Source: an uncultured Pelagibacteraceae bacterium
GTDB taxonomy: Bacteria > Pseudomonadota > Alphaproteobacteria > Pelagibacterales > Pelagibacteraceae
Length of the DNA stretch: 64,000 nt
Assembly (NCBI GenBank): GCA_902596185.1
Contig: CACJSX010000001.1
Coordinates: 55,183 to 119,182 of the forward strand
Direction of reading: 5' to 3'
Shown: positions 1 through 9,210 of the stretch, in pieces
How the letters are laid out: each line of letters begins with the position of its first letter
Numbering within the stretch: the first letter of the stretch is position 1
Notes under the pieces: generated by a model
What the model was told of the DNA's origin: nothing
What the model saw: the letters and a program-made list of their open reading frames with translations, nothing else
Databases searched by the model: none
Made by a program: the position numbers and the translations under genes

Positions 1-92
1 ATTGTATAAGCTGTAACACCCTGTTCCTCAATTCGAGAAGTATATGGTGTACCTCTAAGTCTTCTTGATTTTGCAATTAAAAAGTTTTTCAT
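1..92 (-). CDS. dmdA: DMSP demethylase, N-terminal fragment (cut by window edge)
   Basis: Not on the ORF track because only the first 30 codons lie in the window. The reverse strand reads [20 protein letters not shown] and continues with an EEQGVTAYT stretch, which I recognise as the start of SAR11 dimethylsulfoniopropionate demethylase, a GcvT-fold tetrahydrofolate enzyme that converts DMSP to 3-methylmercaptopropionate (MMPA). The start ATG overlaps the stop of the upstream hydrolase gene (ATGA), indicating translational coupling. The dmdC-dmdB neighbours upstream support the call, since they encode the next steps for MMPA. A generic aminomethyltransferase paralogue is the main alternative, because only about 30 residues are visible. 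Confidence 0.8.
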   Translation of the reverse strand, partial: MKNFLIAKSRRLRGTPYTSRIEEQGVTAYT

Positions 93-865
93 TTTTTCAA
101 AAATTCTAAAACTTTGTCTCTCATTTCAAATGCTTTTTCAATCATAATCATATGGCCACAACCCTCAATTATGTGTGTGGATGAGTTATTAATTAGACTA
201 GAAAATTTTTTTCCAGCTTCTAGATTTACCATCTTATCTAGAGAGCCAAAAATAAACATTGATGGAAATTCTATTAATTTAGCAGCTTCAGAACCATTTT
301 TGTAATTGTTACATGCAACAAGATCCACCGCCAGTATGTCTCTTATGTCTCGCGGTGATTGTATTATTTTTTCTACTGGGTTACCTCCAATAAATCTTTT
401 TGAACCTTCATAACCCCACTTCATCATTAATTTAACAGCATCAGAGTCCCCATTTTTTGCTAGATCAATTAGATCTGGATGAACTGGCATCTTATTTGAC
501 CCTCCGATAAAAACTAACTTTTTTAATCTATTTTTATATTTATGAGCATATTCAAGTATCTCCAAGCAACCTTGAGAATGACCAATTAAAATTAGATTAT
601 TTAAATTAAGTTTATTAAAAACCTGTTCCAACCAATCAGCTATTTTTTCAATACTATCTAAGCAAGGGCCATCAGAATTACCATGCCCAGGTAAATCAAT
701 AGATAATACGTTAAAATTATTATTTGAAAAAAACTGTTCAGTTAGAGACCAAACAATATGTGAAAGACCACTTCCATGAAGAAATACTATTGTTTCTTTA
801 TTTTGATCAATACCCTGTCCTGCATCAGACGCATAAACATTTTTATTTTCCAATTGAAAATTCAA
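89..865 (-). CDS. alpha/beta hydrolase in the DMSP cluster
   Basis: A 258-aa alpha/beta-hydrolase fold protein. Visible features are the oxyanion region FLHGSGLSH, a DLPGHGNS strand turn, a nucleophile elbow GHSQG (Ser near residue 97) and a late catalytic His in GCGHMIMIE; a likely acid is in FGSLDKM. There is no signal peptide, so it is cytoplasmic. It lies 7 bp after dmdB and overlaps the dmdA start by 4 bp, so it is almost certainly co-expressed with DMSP genes. Family knowledge allows esterase, thioesterase or lyase-type chemistry; a role on an MMPA-CoA or acryloyl/acyl thioester intermediate is inference from position only. Confidence 0.85.
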   Translation of the reverse strand: MNFQLENKNVYASDAGQGIDQNKETIVFLHGSGLSHIVWSLTEQFFSNNNFNVLSIDLPGHGNSDGPCLDSIEKIADWLEQVFNKLNLNNLILIGHSQGCLEILEYAHKYKNRLKKLVFIGGSNKMPVHPDLIDLAKNGDSDAVKLMMKWGYEGSKRFIGGNPVEKIIQSPRDIRDILAVDLVACNNYKNGSEAAKLIEFPSMFIFGSLDKMVNLEAGKKFSSLINNSSTHIIEGCGHMIMIEKAFEMRDKVLEFLKK

Positions 866-872
866 AAATTAC

Positions 873-2489
873 CTAAACTTGTTTTCTCAATTCAAACTTT
901 TGTATTTTTCCTGTCGAAGTTTTTGGCAAATCACAGAACACAACCTTTTTAGGAACTTTAAATCCCGCTAAAGTTTCTTTACAAAAATCAATTAATTCTT
1001 TTTCTGATACCGGCTTATCTTTAACCATTTCAATAAATGCACAAGGAACTTCTCCCCATTTTTCATCTGGTTTTGCAACAACTGCAGCAATTGAAACTGA
1101 TGGATGTTTAGAAAGTGTATTTTCTATTTCAATTGAGGAAATATTTTCTCCTCCAGAAATAATTATATCTTTTGATCTATCTTGTATTTTTACATACCCA
1201 TCAGGATGCATTACAGCTAAATCACCACTATGAAACCATCCATCTTTCATGGCTTTATCAGTAGCATCTTTGTCTTTAAAGTAACCTTTCATTACGACAT
1301 TCCCTCTAATCATAATTTCACCAATTGTTTTTCCATCTTTAGGAACTTCTTTCATTGTTTCTGGATCCAAAACAACGACACCTTCAGTATTTGGATATCT
1401 CACACCTTGCCTAGCCTTAATTTCATTTTGTTTTTCCTCATCGAAATTGTTCCATTCATCATTCCAAGCACACTGAGTAACATGTCCATAAGTTTCCGTT
1501 AAACCGTATACATGCATAACTTCAAAACCTAATGCTCTCATTTTTTTGAAAATTATACTTGGTGGTGGGGCTCCAGCAGTCAAAACATAAACTTTTTGTT
1601 TTAATTTTTTTTTGTCACTTTCAGGAGCTCCTGTAATCATATTTAATACTATTGGGGCACCGCCAAAATGAGTTACTTCATATTTATCGATTAATTCAAA
1701 AATTTTTTTTATATCAATATTTCTTAAACAAATTGTCCTTCCGTTTAACATTGGAACTGTCCATGGATAACACCAACCATTACAATGAAACATTGGAACC
1801 ACTGTTAAAAAATTTAATCTATTTGGCATGTTCCAAGCTACCGAACTTCCTGTAGACATTAAATATGCACCTCTATGATGATAAACTACTCCTTTGGGAT
1901 TTCCTGTAGTACCTGATGTATAGCTTAATGATATTGCTTGCCATTCATCCTCTGGCATTTGCCAATCAAAATTTTCATCACCTGTATTTAAAAAACTTTC
2001 ATATTCTAAATCGCCAATTTTTTCTAATTTCGATTGATCAGCATTTTTATCATCTATATCAATTATTATAATTTTTTTATTTAAAGTTTTTAATGCCTTC
2101 TTAACTTCTCCATGTAATTGTCTATCAACTACTAGTACCTTTGCATCACTGTGATCTAAAATATATGAAATTGTATTTGCATCTAATCTTATATTAATAG
2201 TATTTAATACTGCACCTGCCATAGGTACTGAGTAATGTCCTTCGAAAATCTCTGGTGTATTAAAGGCTAAGAATGAGACAGTGTCTCCTTTTTTAATTCC
2301 AATTTTTGACAGTGCACTAGCAAATTTTACAGCTCTTTTGTAAACTTCATTCCAAGTATATTTCCTATCTTCATAAATTATAGCTTCATAATTTGGATAA
2401 ATTTCTCTTGCTCTTTTAAGAAACGTTAATGGGGTAAGTGGTACGTAGTTAGCTTTATTTTTATCTAAATTTGTCTCGTAATGATTCAT
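873..2489 (-). CDS. dmdB: 3-methylmercaptopropionyl-CoA ligase (acyl-CoA synthetase)
   Basis: A 538-aa ANL-superfamily adenylating enzyme of full family length. The P-loop-like motif SLSYTSGTTGNPKG lies near residue 190, the acid-adenylate motif GLTETYG near residue 335, and the C-terminal catalytic lysine in KTSTGKIQ. It would activate MMPA with ATP and CoA in the cytoplasm. The short-to-medium-chain ligase subfamily has overlapping specificities, so the DmdB assignment rests on being sandwiched between dmdC and dmdA, the order I recall for Pelagibacter. It starts 2 bp after the dmdC stop. Confidence 0.82.
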   Translation of the reverse strand: MNHYETNLDKNKANYVPLTPLTFLKRAREIYPNYEAIIYEDRKYTWNEVYKRAVKFASALSKIGIKKGDTVSFLAFNTPEIFEGHYSVPMAGAVLNTINIRLDANTISYILDHSDAKVLVVDRQLHGEVKKALKTLNKKIIIIDIDDKNADQSKLEKIGDLEYESFLNTGDENFDWQMPEDEWQAISLSYTSGTTGNPKGVVYHHRGAYLMSTGSSVAWNMPNRLNFLTVVPMFHCNGWCYPWTVPMLNGRTICLRNIDIKKIFELIDKYEVTHFGGAPIVLNMITGAPESDKKKLKQKVYVLTAGAPPPSIIFKKMRALGFEVMHVYGLTETYGHVTQCAWNDEWNNFDEEKQNEIKARQGVRYPNTEGVVVLDPETMKEVPKDGKTIGEIMIRGNVVMKGYFKDKDATDKAMKDGWFHSGDLAVMHPDGYVKIQDRSKDIIISGGENISSIEIENTLSKHPSVSIAAVVAKPDEKWGEVPCAFIEMVKDKPVSEKELIDFCKETLAGFKVPKKVVFCDLPKTSTGKIQKFELRKQV

Positions 2490-2491
2490 TA

Positions 2492-4255
2492 TTAATTAAA
2501 CTTAAAATTCATTATATTAGAACTTCCAGAAATAGCAGATTTGTAATGGTACTCAGCTCTAGGCAGTACCTTATCAAAATAAAATTTTGCTGTATTTATT
2601 TTATCACTATAAAATTCTTTATTTTTTTCAAAATCACTAAAACTTACATCTAAAATTTTGATCCAAGCATAAGCAATTGAAACATATCCCAGACTTCTCA
2701 AATAATCATTTGCTGCAGCACTAACATCGTCCTTTTCGATTTTATGTTTATCCTTAATCCAGTCGGTAAACTTAGATAAAATATCTAAATAATGATTTAA
2801 TTCTTTTGAAAATGTTTTTACTTTTTCATTTTTACTATCAGATTCAGATTTAATCATATCTAAAAACTTATTAATAATATCGCCATTTTTATTTGATAAT
2901 TTTCTAAATACTAAATCTGCTGCCTGAACAGAATTTGTTCCTTCATAGATTGGTGTAATACGATTATCTCTATATAATTGCTCTATTCCTTGGTCTTTTG
3001 TGTATCCATATCCACCATGTATTTGCATCGCGTCGTTCGTAATTTCCATAGCTAAATCTGTAAATAATGACTTAACAACTGGTGTCATCAATGAAACATA
3101 ATCCAAAGCTTCTTGTTTAATCTTTTCATCAGGATGATAAAGACTCACCTCAGTTTGTTGTGATAACCAAAAACATAAAGCTCTTTCTCCTTCAATAATT
3201 GACTTCATATTAAGTAAAGATCTTCTAATATCCGCATGATCTATTATAAAGTCTGCACCATTTGTAGATTTTGAATTATTTGTTTTTCCTTGCTTTCTCT
3301 CTTTTGCATAAGCAAGTGAGTTCTGATACGCAATTTCAGAAATTCCTAAACCTTGAATGCCTACCACTATTCTCTCAAGGTTCATCATAGTAAACATAGC
3401 ACTAAGACCTTTATCTTTGTTACCAATCATATAACCAGTTGCTTCATCAAAATTTAATACACATGTTGCTGAACCCTTTATTCCCATTTTACTCTCTATA
3501 GATCCTGTTGAAATTCCATTTCTTTGACCAACACTACCATCTTCATTTACAATAAATTTTGGTACTAAAAATAAACTAATTCCTTTAGTGCCCGCAGGAG
3601 AGTCAGTTGATCTTGCTAAAACTAAATGAATAATATTTTCAGTTAAGTCATGATCACCAGAAGTTATAAAAATCTTTTGACCACTAATTTTATAGGTGTC
3701 ATCAGATTGTTTGACGGCTTTGGTTTTTAACAAACCTAAGTCTGTACCACAGACTGGTTCTGTTAAACACATAGTGCCACTCCATTTGCCTTCAACGATC
3801 TTTGGTAAATATTTATCTTTAATTTCATCTGAAGCATGATGATTAATACAATTATAGGCACCAATACTAAGTTCACTATATAATTTAAATGACAAACTGG
3901 CTGAAGAAAGCATTTCATCAAAGAACGCGCTTACTGTTTTTGGCATTCCTTGGCCTCCATACTTGGGGTCACAAGATAATGACGTCCAACCATCTTCAAT
4001 GTATTTCTGATATGCTTCTTTGTAACCCGGTGGTGTTCTGACAACACCATTTTCTAAAATTGCTGGATTTTCATCACCTGCTTTAGCAAGAGGTAAAATT
4101 AAATTTTGATTTATTTTTGCTGCTTCCTCTAAAATATCTTTAACAAGATCTGCACTCACCTCATTATATTTTTCAAGCTCATTATAATTCTTATTATCTC
4201 TTAATTTTTCAAAGAGAAACATCATGTCTTTTACTGGTGCGGTGTAACTTGGCAT
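2492..4255 (-). CDS. dmdC: 3-methylmercaptopropionyl-CoA dehydrogenase (acyl-CoA dehydrogenase)
   Basis: A 587-aa FAD-dependent acyl-CoA dehydrogenase of the long subfamily (about 590 aa, with an extra C-terminal region) to which DmdC belongs. It has MCLTEPVCGTDLG near residue 160, the Q-x-x-GG-like MQIHGGYGYTKDQG motif, and the catalytic glutamate in PIYEGTNSVQ. It would oxidise MMPA-CoA to methylthioacryloyl-CoA in the DMSP demethylation route. It begins 26 bp after leuB, so it may be read from the leucine/ribosomal operon. A general fatty acyl-CoA dehydrogenase is the alternative; context favours DmdC. Confidence 0.82.
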   Translation of the reverse strand: MPSYTAPVKDMMFLFEKLRDNKNYNELEKYNEVSADLVKDILEEAAKINQNLILPLAKAGDENPAILENGVVRTPPGYKEAYQKYIEDGWTSLSCDPKYGGQGMPKTVSAFFDEMLSSASLSFKLYSELSIGAYNCINHHASDEIKDKYLPKIVEGKWSGTMCLTEPVCGTDLGLLKTKAVKQSDDTYKISGQKIFITSGDHDLTENIIHLVLARSTDSPAGTKGISLFLVPKFIVNEDGSVGQRNGISTGSIESKMGIKGSATCVLNFDEATGYMIGNKDKGLSAMFTMMNLERIVVGIQGLGISEIAYQNSLAYAKERKQGKTNNSKSTNGADFIIDHADIRRSLLNMKSIIEGERALCFWLSQQTEVSLYHPDEKIKQEALDYVSLMTPVVKSLFTDLAMEITNDAMQIHGGYGYTKDQGIEQLYRDNRITPIYEGTNSVQAADLVFRKLSNKNGDIINKFLDMIKSESDSKNEKVKTFSKELNHYLDILSKFTDWIKDKHKIEKDDVSAAANDYLRSLGYVSIAYAWIKILDVSFSDFEKNKEFYSDKINTAKFYFDKVLPRAEYHYKSAISGSSNIMNFKFN

Positions 4256-4281
4256 ATTTAAAGCTTAGAATAATTCTGATT

Positions 4282-5388
4282 TTATTGCAATTTTGAAATT
4301 ATCGCATCACCCATTGCTGACGTGGAAGTCTCTTTCATACCCTCTGACATTATATCTTTAGTTCTTAACCCATCATTTAAAACATCTTGAACTGCTTTTT
4401 CTAAAATATCTGCTTCTTTATCAAGATCTAAAGAATATCTTAGTGCCATAGCAAAGCTCAAAATAGAAGCAATTGGATTTGCTATCCCTTTACCAGCTAT
4501 ATCTGGAGCTGACCCGTGTATAGGCTCATACATCGCTCTCATCTCACCATCTTTATTTTTTGCGCCTAAAGATGCTGATGGTAAAAGACCTAAAGATCCC
4601 GTTAACATTGAAGCTTGGTCTGACAGCATATCTCCAAACAAATTATCTGTTACAATTACATCAAATTGTTTTGGGTTTCTTAAAAGCTGCATAGCACAAT
4701 TGTCTGCTAACATATGACTTAATTCTACATCTTTGTATTCTTTTTCATGAAGTTCTTGGACTTCTTCTTTCCACAATTGTCCTGCTTCCATCACATTTGA
4801 TTTTTCACATGAAGTAACCTTGTTTGATCTTTTTCTAGCTAAATCAAAAGCGATCCTAGCTACTCTAGTAATTTCACTAGTCGTGTAAGTGTGTGTATTA
4901 ATTCCTTTTCTTTCTCCATTTTCAATTGGCTTAATTCCTCTAGGTTCACCAAAATATATACCACCCGTTAACTCTCTTACTATCATTATATCTAGTCCTG
5001 AAACTATTTCTGGCTTTAGGGTTGAAGCATCGACTAATTGTTTAAAACAAATTGCAGGCCTTAAGTTAGCAAAAAGCTTTAATTCTTTTCTAAGTTTCAA
5101 TAATGCTCTTTCTGGTTTTTTGGAAAATTCTAGGTTATCCCATGTAGGACCACCAACTGCTCCAAGCATAATTACTTCACTTTCTAGTGCTTTGTAAAAA
5201 ACCTCATCAGTGATTGGGGTACCGTGTTTATCATAAGAACAACCACCAACTAGCTCCTGATCAATTTCAAAATCTAAAGATTTTTTATCATTAAACCAGT
5301 TAATAATTTTTTTTACCTCAGCTATTACCTCTGGACCAATACCATCACCAGGCAGTAAAAGTATTTTTCTTTTTTTTACTTTAATCAT
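4282..5388 (-). CDS. leuB: 3-isopropylmalate dehydrogenase
   Basis: A 368-aa NAD-dependent decarboxylating dehydrogenase of the isocitrate/isopropylmalate family and of normal length. The N-terminal [11 protein letters not shown] motif, the [11 protein letters not shown] substrate loop and the C-terminal [14 protein letters not shown] nucleotide-binding signature are all present. It oxidises 3-isopropylmalate in leucine synthesis. Its start overlaps the end of leuD by 8 bp, so leuC-leuD-leuB form one coupled unit. leuA is not in this window. Confidence 0.97.
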   Translation of the reverse strand: MIKVKKRKILLLPGDGIGPEVIAEVKKIINWFNDKKSLDFEIDQELVGGCSYDKHGTPITDEVFYKALESEVIMLGAVGGPTWDNLEFSKKPERALLKLRKELKLFANLRPAICFKQLVDASTLKPEIVSGLDIMIVRELTGGIYFGEPRGIKPIENGERKGINTHTYTTSEITRVARIAFDLARKRSNKVTSCEKSNVMEAGQLWKEEVQELHEKEYKDVELSHMLADNCAMQLLRNPKQFDVIVTDNLFGDMLSDQASMLTGSLGLLPSASLGAKNKDGEMRAMYEPIHGSAPDIAGKGIANPIASILSFAMALRYSLDLDKEADILEKAVQDVLNDGLRTKDIMSEGMKETSTSAMGDAIISKLQ

Positions 5389-5986
5389 TAAATACCCAAG
5401 GCTTTTCGTTTTTTAAATTTGTTTCAAACTTCTCTATTTTTTCTGATTTTTTTAGTGATAAAGCGATATCATCAAGCCCTTCTAACAAACATTTTTTCTT
5501 AAATGGATCAACTTCAAATTTTAGCTCATTATTTCCATAAACTATTTTTTCCTCTTGCAAATCAATAGAAATTTCTTCTTGTCTATTTGCGTATTCAGAT
5601 AGCTCTTTGATTTTTTCTTCTTCAAGGATTATAGGCAAAATTCCATTTTTAAAACAATTACTAAAAAAAATATCTGCATAACTTGAACTAATTACACAAG
5701 TAATTCCAAAATCTAATAAAGCCCAAGGAGCATGTTCTCTTGATGAACCACATCCAAAGTTTTTTCCAGCAATTAAAATTTTAGATTGATTAAATGGATC
5801 TTTGTTTAACACAAAATCATTTATTTCTTTGCCTTGATCATCATATCTCATTTCAAAAAACAAATTTTTTCCAAGACCGGTTCTTTTGATAGTTTTTAAA
5901 AACTGTTTTGGAATTATCATATCTGTATCAATATTTACAATTGGTAAATAAGCTGGGATACTTTTTAATTTATTAAATTTTTGCAT
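5381..5986 (-). CDS. leuD: 3-isopropylmalate dehydratase small subunit
   Basis: A 201-aa aconitase swivel-domain protein. Signature motifs are [14 protein letters not shown] near the N-terminus and [18 protein letters not shown] near residue 75. It pairs with LeuC to isomerise 2-isopropylmalate to 3-isopropylmalate. The gene abuts leuC with no spacing and overlaps leuB by 8 bp, consistent with equal expression of the subunits. Confidence 0.97.
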   Translation of the reverse strand: MQKFNKLKSIPAYLPIVNIDTDMIIPKQFLKTIKRTGLGKNLFFEMRYDDQGKEINDFVLNKDPFNQSKILIAGKNFGCGSSREHAPWALLDFGITCVISSSYADIFFSNCFKNGILPIILEEEKIKELSEYANRQEEISIDLQEEKIVYGNNELKFEVDPFKKKCLLEGLDDIALSLKKSEKIEKFETNLKNEKPWVFND

Positions 5987-7390
5987 TTAATTTTGATACT
6001 TTCTTACATCATCTAAATTACCTGAAATTGCTGCTGCTGCGGCCATTCCTGGACTAACCAGATGGGTTCTACCACCTCTACCTTGTCTTCCCTCAAAATT
6101 TCTATTTGATGTAGAGGCGCATCTTTCTTCTGGCTTTAATTTATCGGCATTCATCGCTAAACACATAGAGCAACCTGGTTCTCTCCATTCAAACCCTGAG
6201 CTAACAAAAATTTTATCTAGTCCTTCTTGCTCTGCTTGTTCTTTAACTAAGCCTGAGCCTGGAACTACTATTGCATTAACATGCGATGATACTTTTTTAT
6301 CTTTTACGATTTTTGCTGCTTCTCTCAAATCCTCTATTCTGCCATTAGTACAACTACCAATAAATACTTTATCTATTTTTATATCTGTAGCTGCCATGTC
6401 AGGTTTTAAACCCATATACTTTAAAGCTCTTTCAATTGAATTTTTTTTATCTTCATCAGTCTCATTATTTGGATTTGGAACTTTTCCATCAATTGTTATT
6501 ACATCTTGTGGTGATGTACCCCATGTAATCATTGGTAAAATATCGTTTGCGTTAAGGCTAATTTCTTTATCAAAACTAGCATCAGAGTCTGTTTTTAAAG
6601 TTTCCCAATAGTTCAAAGCTTTATCCCAATTTTCACTTTTTGGTGACATTGGTTTTCCTTTTAAATATTCAAAAATTTTTTCATCTGGTGCAATTAATCC
6701 TGCTCTTGCACCACCTTCAATTGTCATATTGCAAATAGTCATTCTTTGCTCAACACTTAAAGATCTTATTAAATCTCCAGCATATTCCACAACAGATCCT
6801 GTTCCACCTGCTGTACCTATTTTTCCAATTATTTGAAGTATTACATCTTTAGAAGTAACTCCTAAAGGAAGTTCACCATTAACATTAATTCTAAAATTTT
6901 TAGCTTTCTTCTGAACTAGTGTTTGGGTTGCTAAAACATGTTCAACTTCTGAAGTTCCTATTCCAAATGCTAAAGCACCAAATGCTCCATGCGTTGCGGT
7001 ATGACTGTCTCCACAAACAATAACTGTACCTGGTTGAGTAAAACCTTGTTCAGGTCCTATAATATGAACGATACCTTGCCTCTTATCATCCATACCAAAT
7101 AACTTAACACCGAATTCTTTACAATTTGCCTCTAAAGTATCTACTTGAATTTTTGACTCTTCATCTGAAATACCTTTTGATCTGTCAGTTGTTGGAACAT
7201 TATGATCTGCAACTGCTAAAGTTAAATTTGGGTGTCTAACTTTTCTATTAGAATTTCTTAATCCTTCAAAAGCTTGGGGGCTTGTCACCTCATGAATTAA
7301 ATGTCTATCTACAAAAAGTAAAGATGTGCCATCATCTTGTTGATCAACTAGATGATCGTTCCAAATTTTATCGTATAATGTTGTAGACAT
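5987..7390 (-). CDS. leuC: 3-isopropylmalate dehydratase large subunit
   Basis: A 467-aa aconitase-family protein of normal length. The cluster ligands are visible as the single Cys in [11 protein letters not shown] near residue 345 and the pair in GCSMCLAMN near residue 407; [14 protein letters not shown] is the classic substrate motif. It holds the [4Fe-4S] cluster of isopropylmalate isomerase. It lies 11 bp downstream of rplS, so leucine synthesis is physically attached to the ribosomal/tRNA-modification operon here. Confidence 0.97.
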   Translation of the reverse strand: MSTTLYDKIWNDHLVDQQDDGTSLLFVDRHLIHEVTSPQAFEGLRNSNRKVRHPNLTLAVADHNVPTTDRSKGISDEESKIQVDTLEANCKEFGVKLFGMDDKRQGIVHIIGPEQGFTQPGTVIVCGDSHTATHGAFGALAFGIGTSEVEHVLATQTLVQKKAKNFRINVNGELPLGVTSKDVILQIIGKIGTAGGTGSVVEYAGDLIRSLSVEQRMTICNMTIEGGARAGLIAPDEKIFEYLKGKPMSPKSENWDKALNYWETLKTDSDASFDKEISLNANDILPMITWGTSPQDVITIDGKVPNPNNETDEDKKNSIERALKYMGLKPDMAATDIKIDKVFIGSCTNGRIEDLREAAKIVKDKKVSSHVNAIVVPGSGLVKEQAEQEGLDKIFVSSGFEWREPGCSMCLAMNADKLKPEERCASTSNRNFEGRQGRGGRTHLVSPGMAAAAAISGNLDDVRKYQN

Positions 7391-7401
7391 TGAAAAAAAA
7401 A

Positions 7402-7959
7402 TTATTTTTTTTCTGTAGAGCTTTCTGATTTTTGTTCTTCTTTAGGAGCCTCTGCTGCTGGGGCCGCCTCTTCTTTAGGTGCTGCTTCTGCTTTAGGAGC
7501 CTCTTCTTTGGTTGCTTCAACTGCAGGAGCTACATTTTCCTCTGTAACTGTCTCTGGTTTTGCCTCGATATCAATACCAATTTTTTTTCTAATTTTTTCT
7601 GCAATCCTAGCTGATTTACCAGTTCTGTCTCTTAGATAATAAAGTTTTGCTCTTCTTACTTTACCTGATCTAATAACCTTAATTGAATCAATTAAGGTTC
7701 CAAATAAAGGAAAAGTTCTCTCAACACCCTCTCCAAATGAAATTTTTCTAACCGTAAAAGATGAGTTTAAGTCTCTGCTTTTTTTAGCAATACATACTCC
7801 CTCAAAATATTGAATTCTTTCTTTTTTACCCTCAGTAATTCTCACACCAACCTTAACTACATCTCCAGGATAAAATTCTGGAATTTTTTTCTCTGAAAGA
7901 ATTTTGTTAACGTTATGCTGGTTTATTTCTTCAATTGTTTTCATGTTAATATTTATCAA
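7402..7959 (-). CDS. rplS: 50S ribosomal protein L19 with long Ala/Glu/Lys/Pro tail
   Basis: A 185-aa protein. Residues about 5-125 are a normal L19: [29 protein letters not shown] and the basic [20 protein letters not shown] end. L19 lies at the 30S-50S interface. Bacterial L19 usually ends near 115-130 residues; here about 55 more residues follow, made of repeated [12 protein letters not shown]-type words. The same composition ends rpsP two genes upstream. The tail is in frame with no sign of a frameshift. rpsP-trmD-rplS is the usual bacterial order. Confidence 0.96.
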   Translation of the reverse strand: MININMKTIEEINQHNVNKILSEKKIPEFYPGDVVKVGVRITEGKKERIQYFEGVCIAKKSRDLNSSFTVRKISFGEGVERTFPLFGTLIDSIKVIRSGKVRRAKLYYLRDRTGKSARIAEKIRKKIGIDIEAKPETVTEENVAPAVEATKEEAPKAEAAPKEEAAPAAEAPKEEQKSESSTEKK

Positions 7960-7960
7960 G

Positions 7961-8647
7961 TTAATTCTTCTTATATTTTTCCCATAAATCTGGTCTTCGG
8001 TCGCGTGTTATAGCCTCAGATTGAGATAAACGCCAGTGTTTAATTTTATTATGATCACCTGATAATAGTACGTCTGGCACAGCTTTTTCCTCCCAAATTT
8101 GAGGTTTTGTATACTGAGGGTACTCTAGAAGACCATTTTCAAAGGTTTCATCTAATTTAGAGTTTTCATTTCCTAATACACCTGGCAGCAATCTTAAAAT
8201 ACTATCTATTACTACATATGCTGCTGACTCCCCGCCTGACAAAACATAATCTCCAATACTAATTTCCTCAATATTTCTTGTTGAAAGTATTCTTTCATCC
8301 ACACCTTCAAAATGACCACAAATTAAAGACAGAGATTTTTCATTAGCTAGCTCTTTTGCTAAATTTTGATCAAATTTTTTTCCTTTTGGTGATAAGTATA
8401 AAATTCTTTCACTCTCATTTTTGTTTTCATCTAAAGACTTTGCAAGAACATCTGCTTTTAACAACATCCCTGATCCACCCCCATAAGGTGTATCATCTAC
8501 TGTTTTATGTTTGTCGTCAGCTGCATCTCTTATGTTTACAACTTTAAGTTTCCATAAATTATTTGATAAAGCTTTTCCATAAAGTCCTTTAGATAAAGGA
8601 CCAGGGAAAATCTCTGGATAAAGTGTAAACACTTGAGCTTGCCACAT
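7961..8647 (-). CDS. trmD: tRNA (guanine-37 N1)-methyltransferase
   Basis: A 228-aa SPOUT-class methyltransferase of normal length. It shows the start [14 protein letters not shown], the knot motifs [13 protein letters not shown] and [13 protein letters not shown], and the C-terminal [12 protein letters not shown] motif. It methylates G37 of certain tRNAs using S-adenosylmethionine, preventing +1 frameshifts. It sits between rpsP and rplS with spacings of 14 bp and 1 bp. Confidence 0.97.
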   Translation of the reverse strand: MWQAQVFTLYPEIFPGPLSKGLYGKALSNNLWKLKVVNIRDAADDKHKTVDDTPYGGGSGMLLKADVLAKSLDENKNESERILYLSPKGKKFDQNLAKELANEKSLSLICGHFEGVDERILSTRNIEEISIGDYVLSGGESAAYVVIDSILRLLPGVLGNENSKLDETFENGLLEYPQYTKPQIWEEKAVPDVLLSGDHNKIKHWRLSQSEAITRDRRPDLWEKYKKN

Positions 8648-8661
8648 AAATAAGCTTTAAA

Positions 8662-9198
8662 TTATTTTTTTTCCCCTGCTGGAGCTTCTGCTTTTGGAGC
8701 TTCTGCTGCTGGAGCTTCTGCTTTTGGAGCTTCTGCTTTTGGAGCTTCTGCTTTTAGAGCTTCTGCTTTTGGAGCTTCTTCTTTAGGAGCTGCTTCTGCT
8801 TTTGGAGCTTCTTCTTTAGGAGCTTCTGCTGCTGGAGCTGCTTCTGCTTTTGGAGCTTCTTCTTTAGGAGCTTCTTTATTACCCTCTTCTTTTTTATTTC
8901 TCTCTTTTTTTGGCACTGCTTTATTTGGATTATTTCCATTTGCAGGCATAGGCATTAGTTCGTTCTCACCTAAAATTCTTGCTACTCTAGTTGTTGGTTG
9001 AGCTCCTTGACCAAGCCAATATTTAATTCTCTCAGCTTCTAGACCCACTCTTTCTTTTTTCTCTTTTGGTAATAGAGGATTAAAGAAACCAACCTTTTCT
9101 ATAAATCTTCCATCTCTTGCAAAACGACTGTCGGCAACAACAACTTTATAAACAGGACGTTTTTTTGTTCCACCTCTTGATAATCTTAATTTTAGCAT
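8662..9198 (-). CDS. rpsP: 30S ribosomal protein S16 with long low-complexity tail
   Basis: A 178-aa protein. Residues 1 to about 85 are a standard S16: [34 protein letters not shown] and the [16 protein letters not shown] end. S16 binds 16S rRNA and aids 30S assembly. Families usually end at 80-110 residues; here a lysine-rich linker is followed by roughly 70 residues of near-perfect [12 protein letters not shown] repeats. An alternative frame of this repeat gives the 61-aa track ORF at 8754, which is a shadow. The tail resembles that of rplS in the same operon. Confidence 0.96.
   Translation of the reverse strand: MLKLRLSRGGTKKRPVYKVVVADSRFARDGRFIEKVGFFNPLLPKEKKERVGLEAERIKYWLGQGAQPTTRVARILGENELMPMPANGNNPNKAVPKKERNKKEEGNKEAPKEEAPKAEAAPAAEAPKEEAPKAEAAPKEEAPKAEALKAEAPKAEAPKAEAPAAEAPKAEAPAGEKK
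8674..8875 (-). repeat. degenerate tandem repeat encoding the S16 tail
   Basis: On the plus strand the words ggagcttctgctttt and ggagcttctgctgct recur many times in phase (units of about 15-24 bp), encoding APKAEA and APAAEA blocks on the minus strand. The arrangement is repetitive enough for slippage or unequal recombination to change tail length without breaking frame, because units are multiples of three. Confidence 0.85.
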
Positions 9199-9210
9199 TT
9201 CTTCTCCTTT

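Noticed and set aside
8754-8939. 61-aa minus-strand ORF inside rpsP
   Set aside because: Alternative-frame shadow of the repeated S16 tail; Lys/Gln/Leu-only composition.
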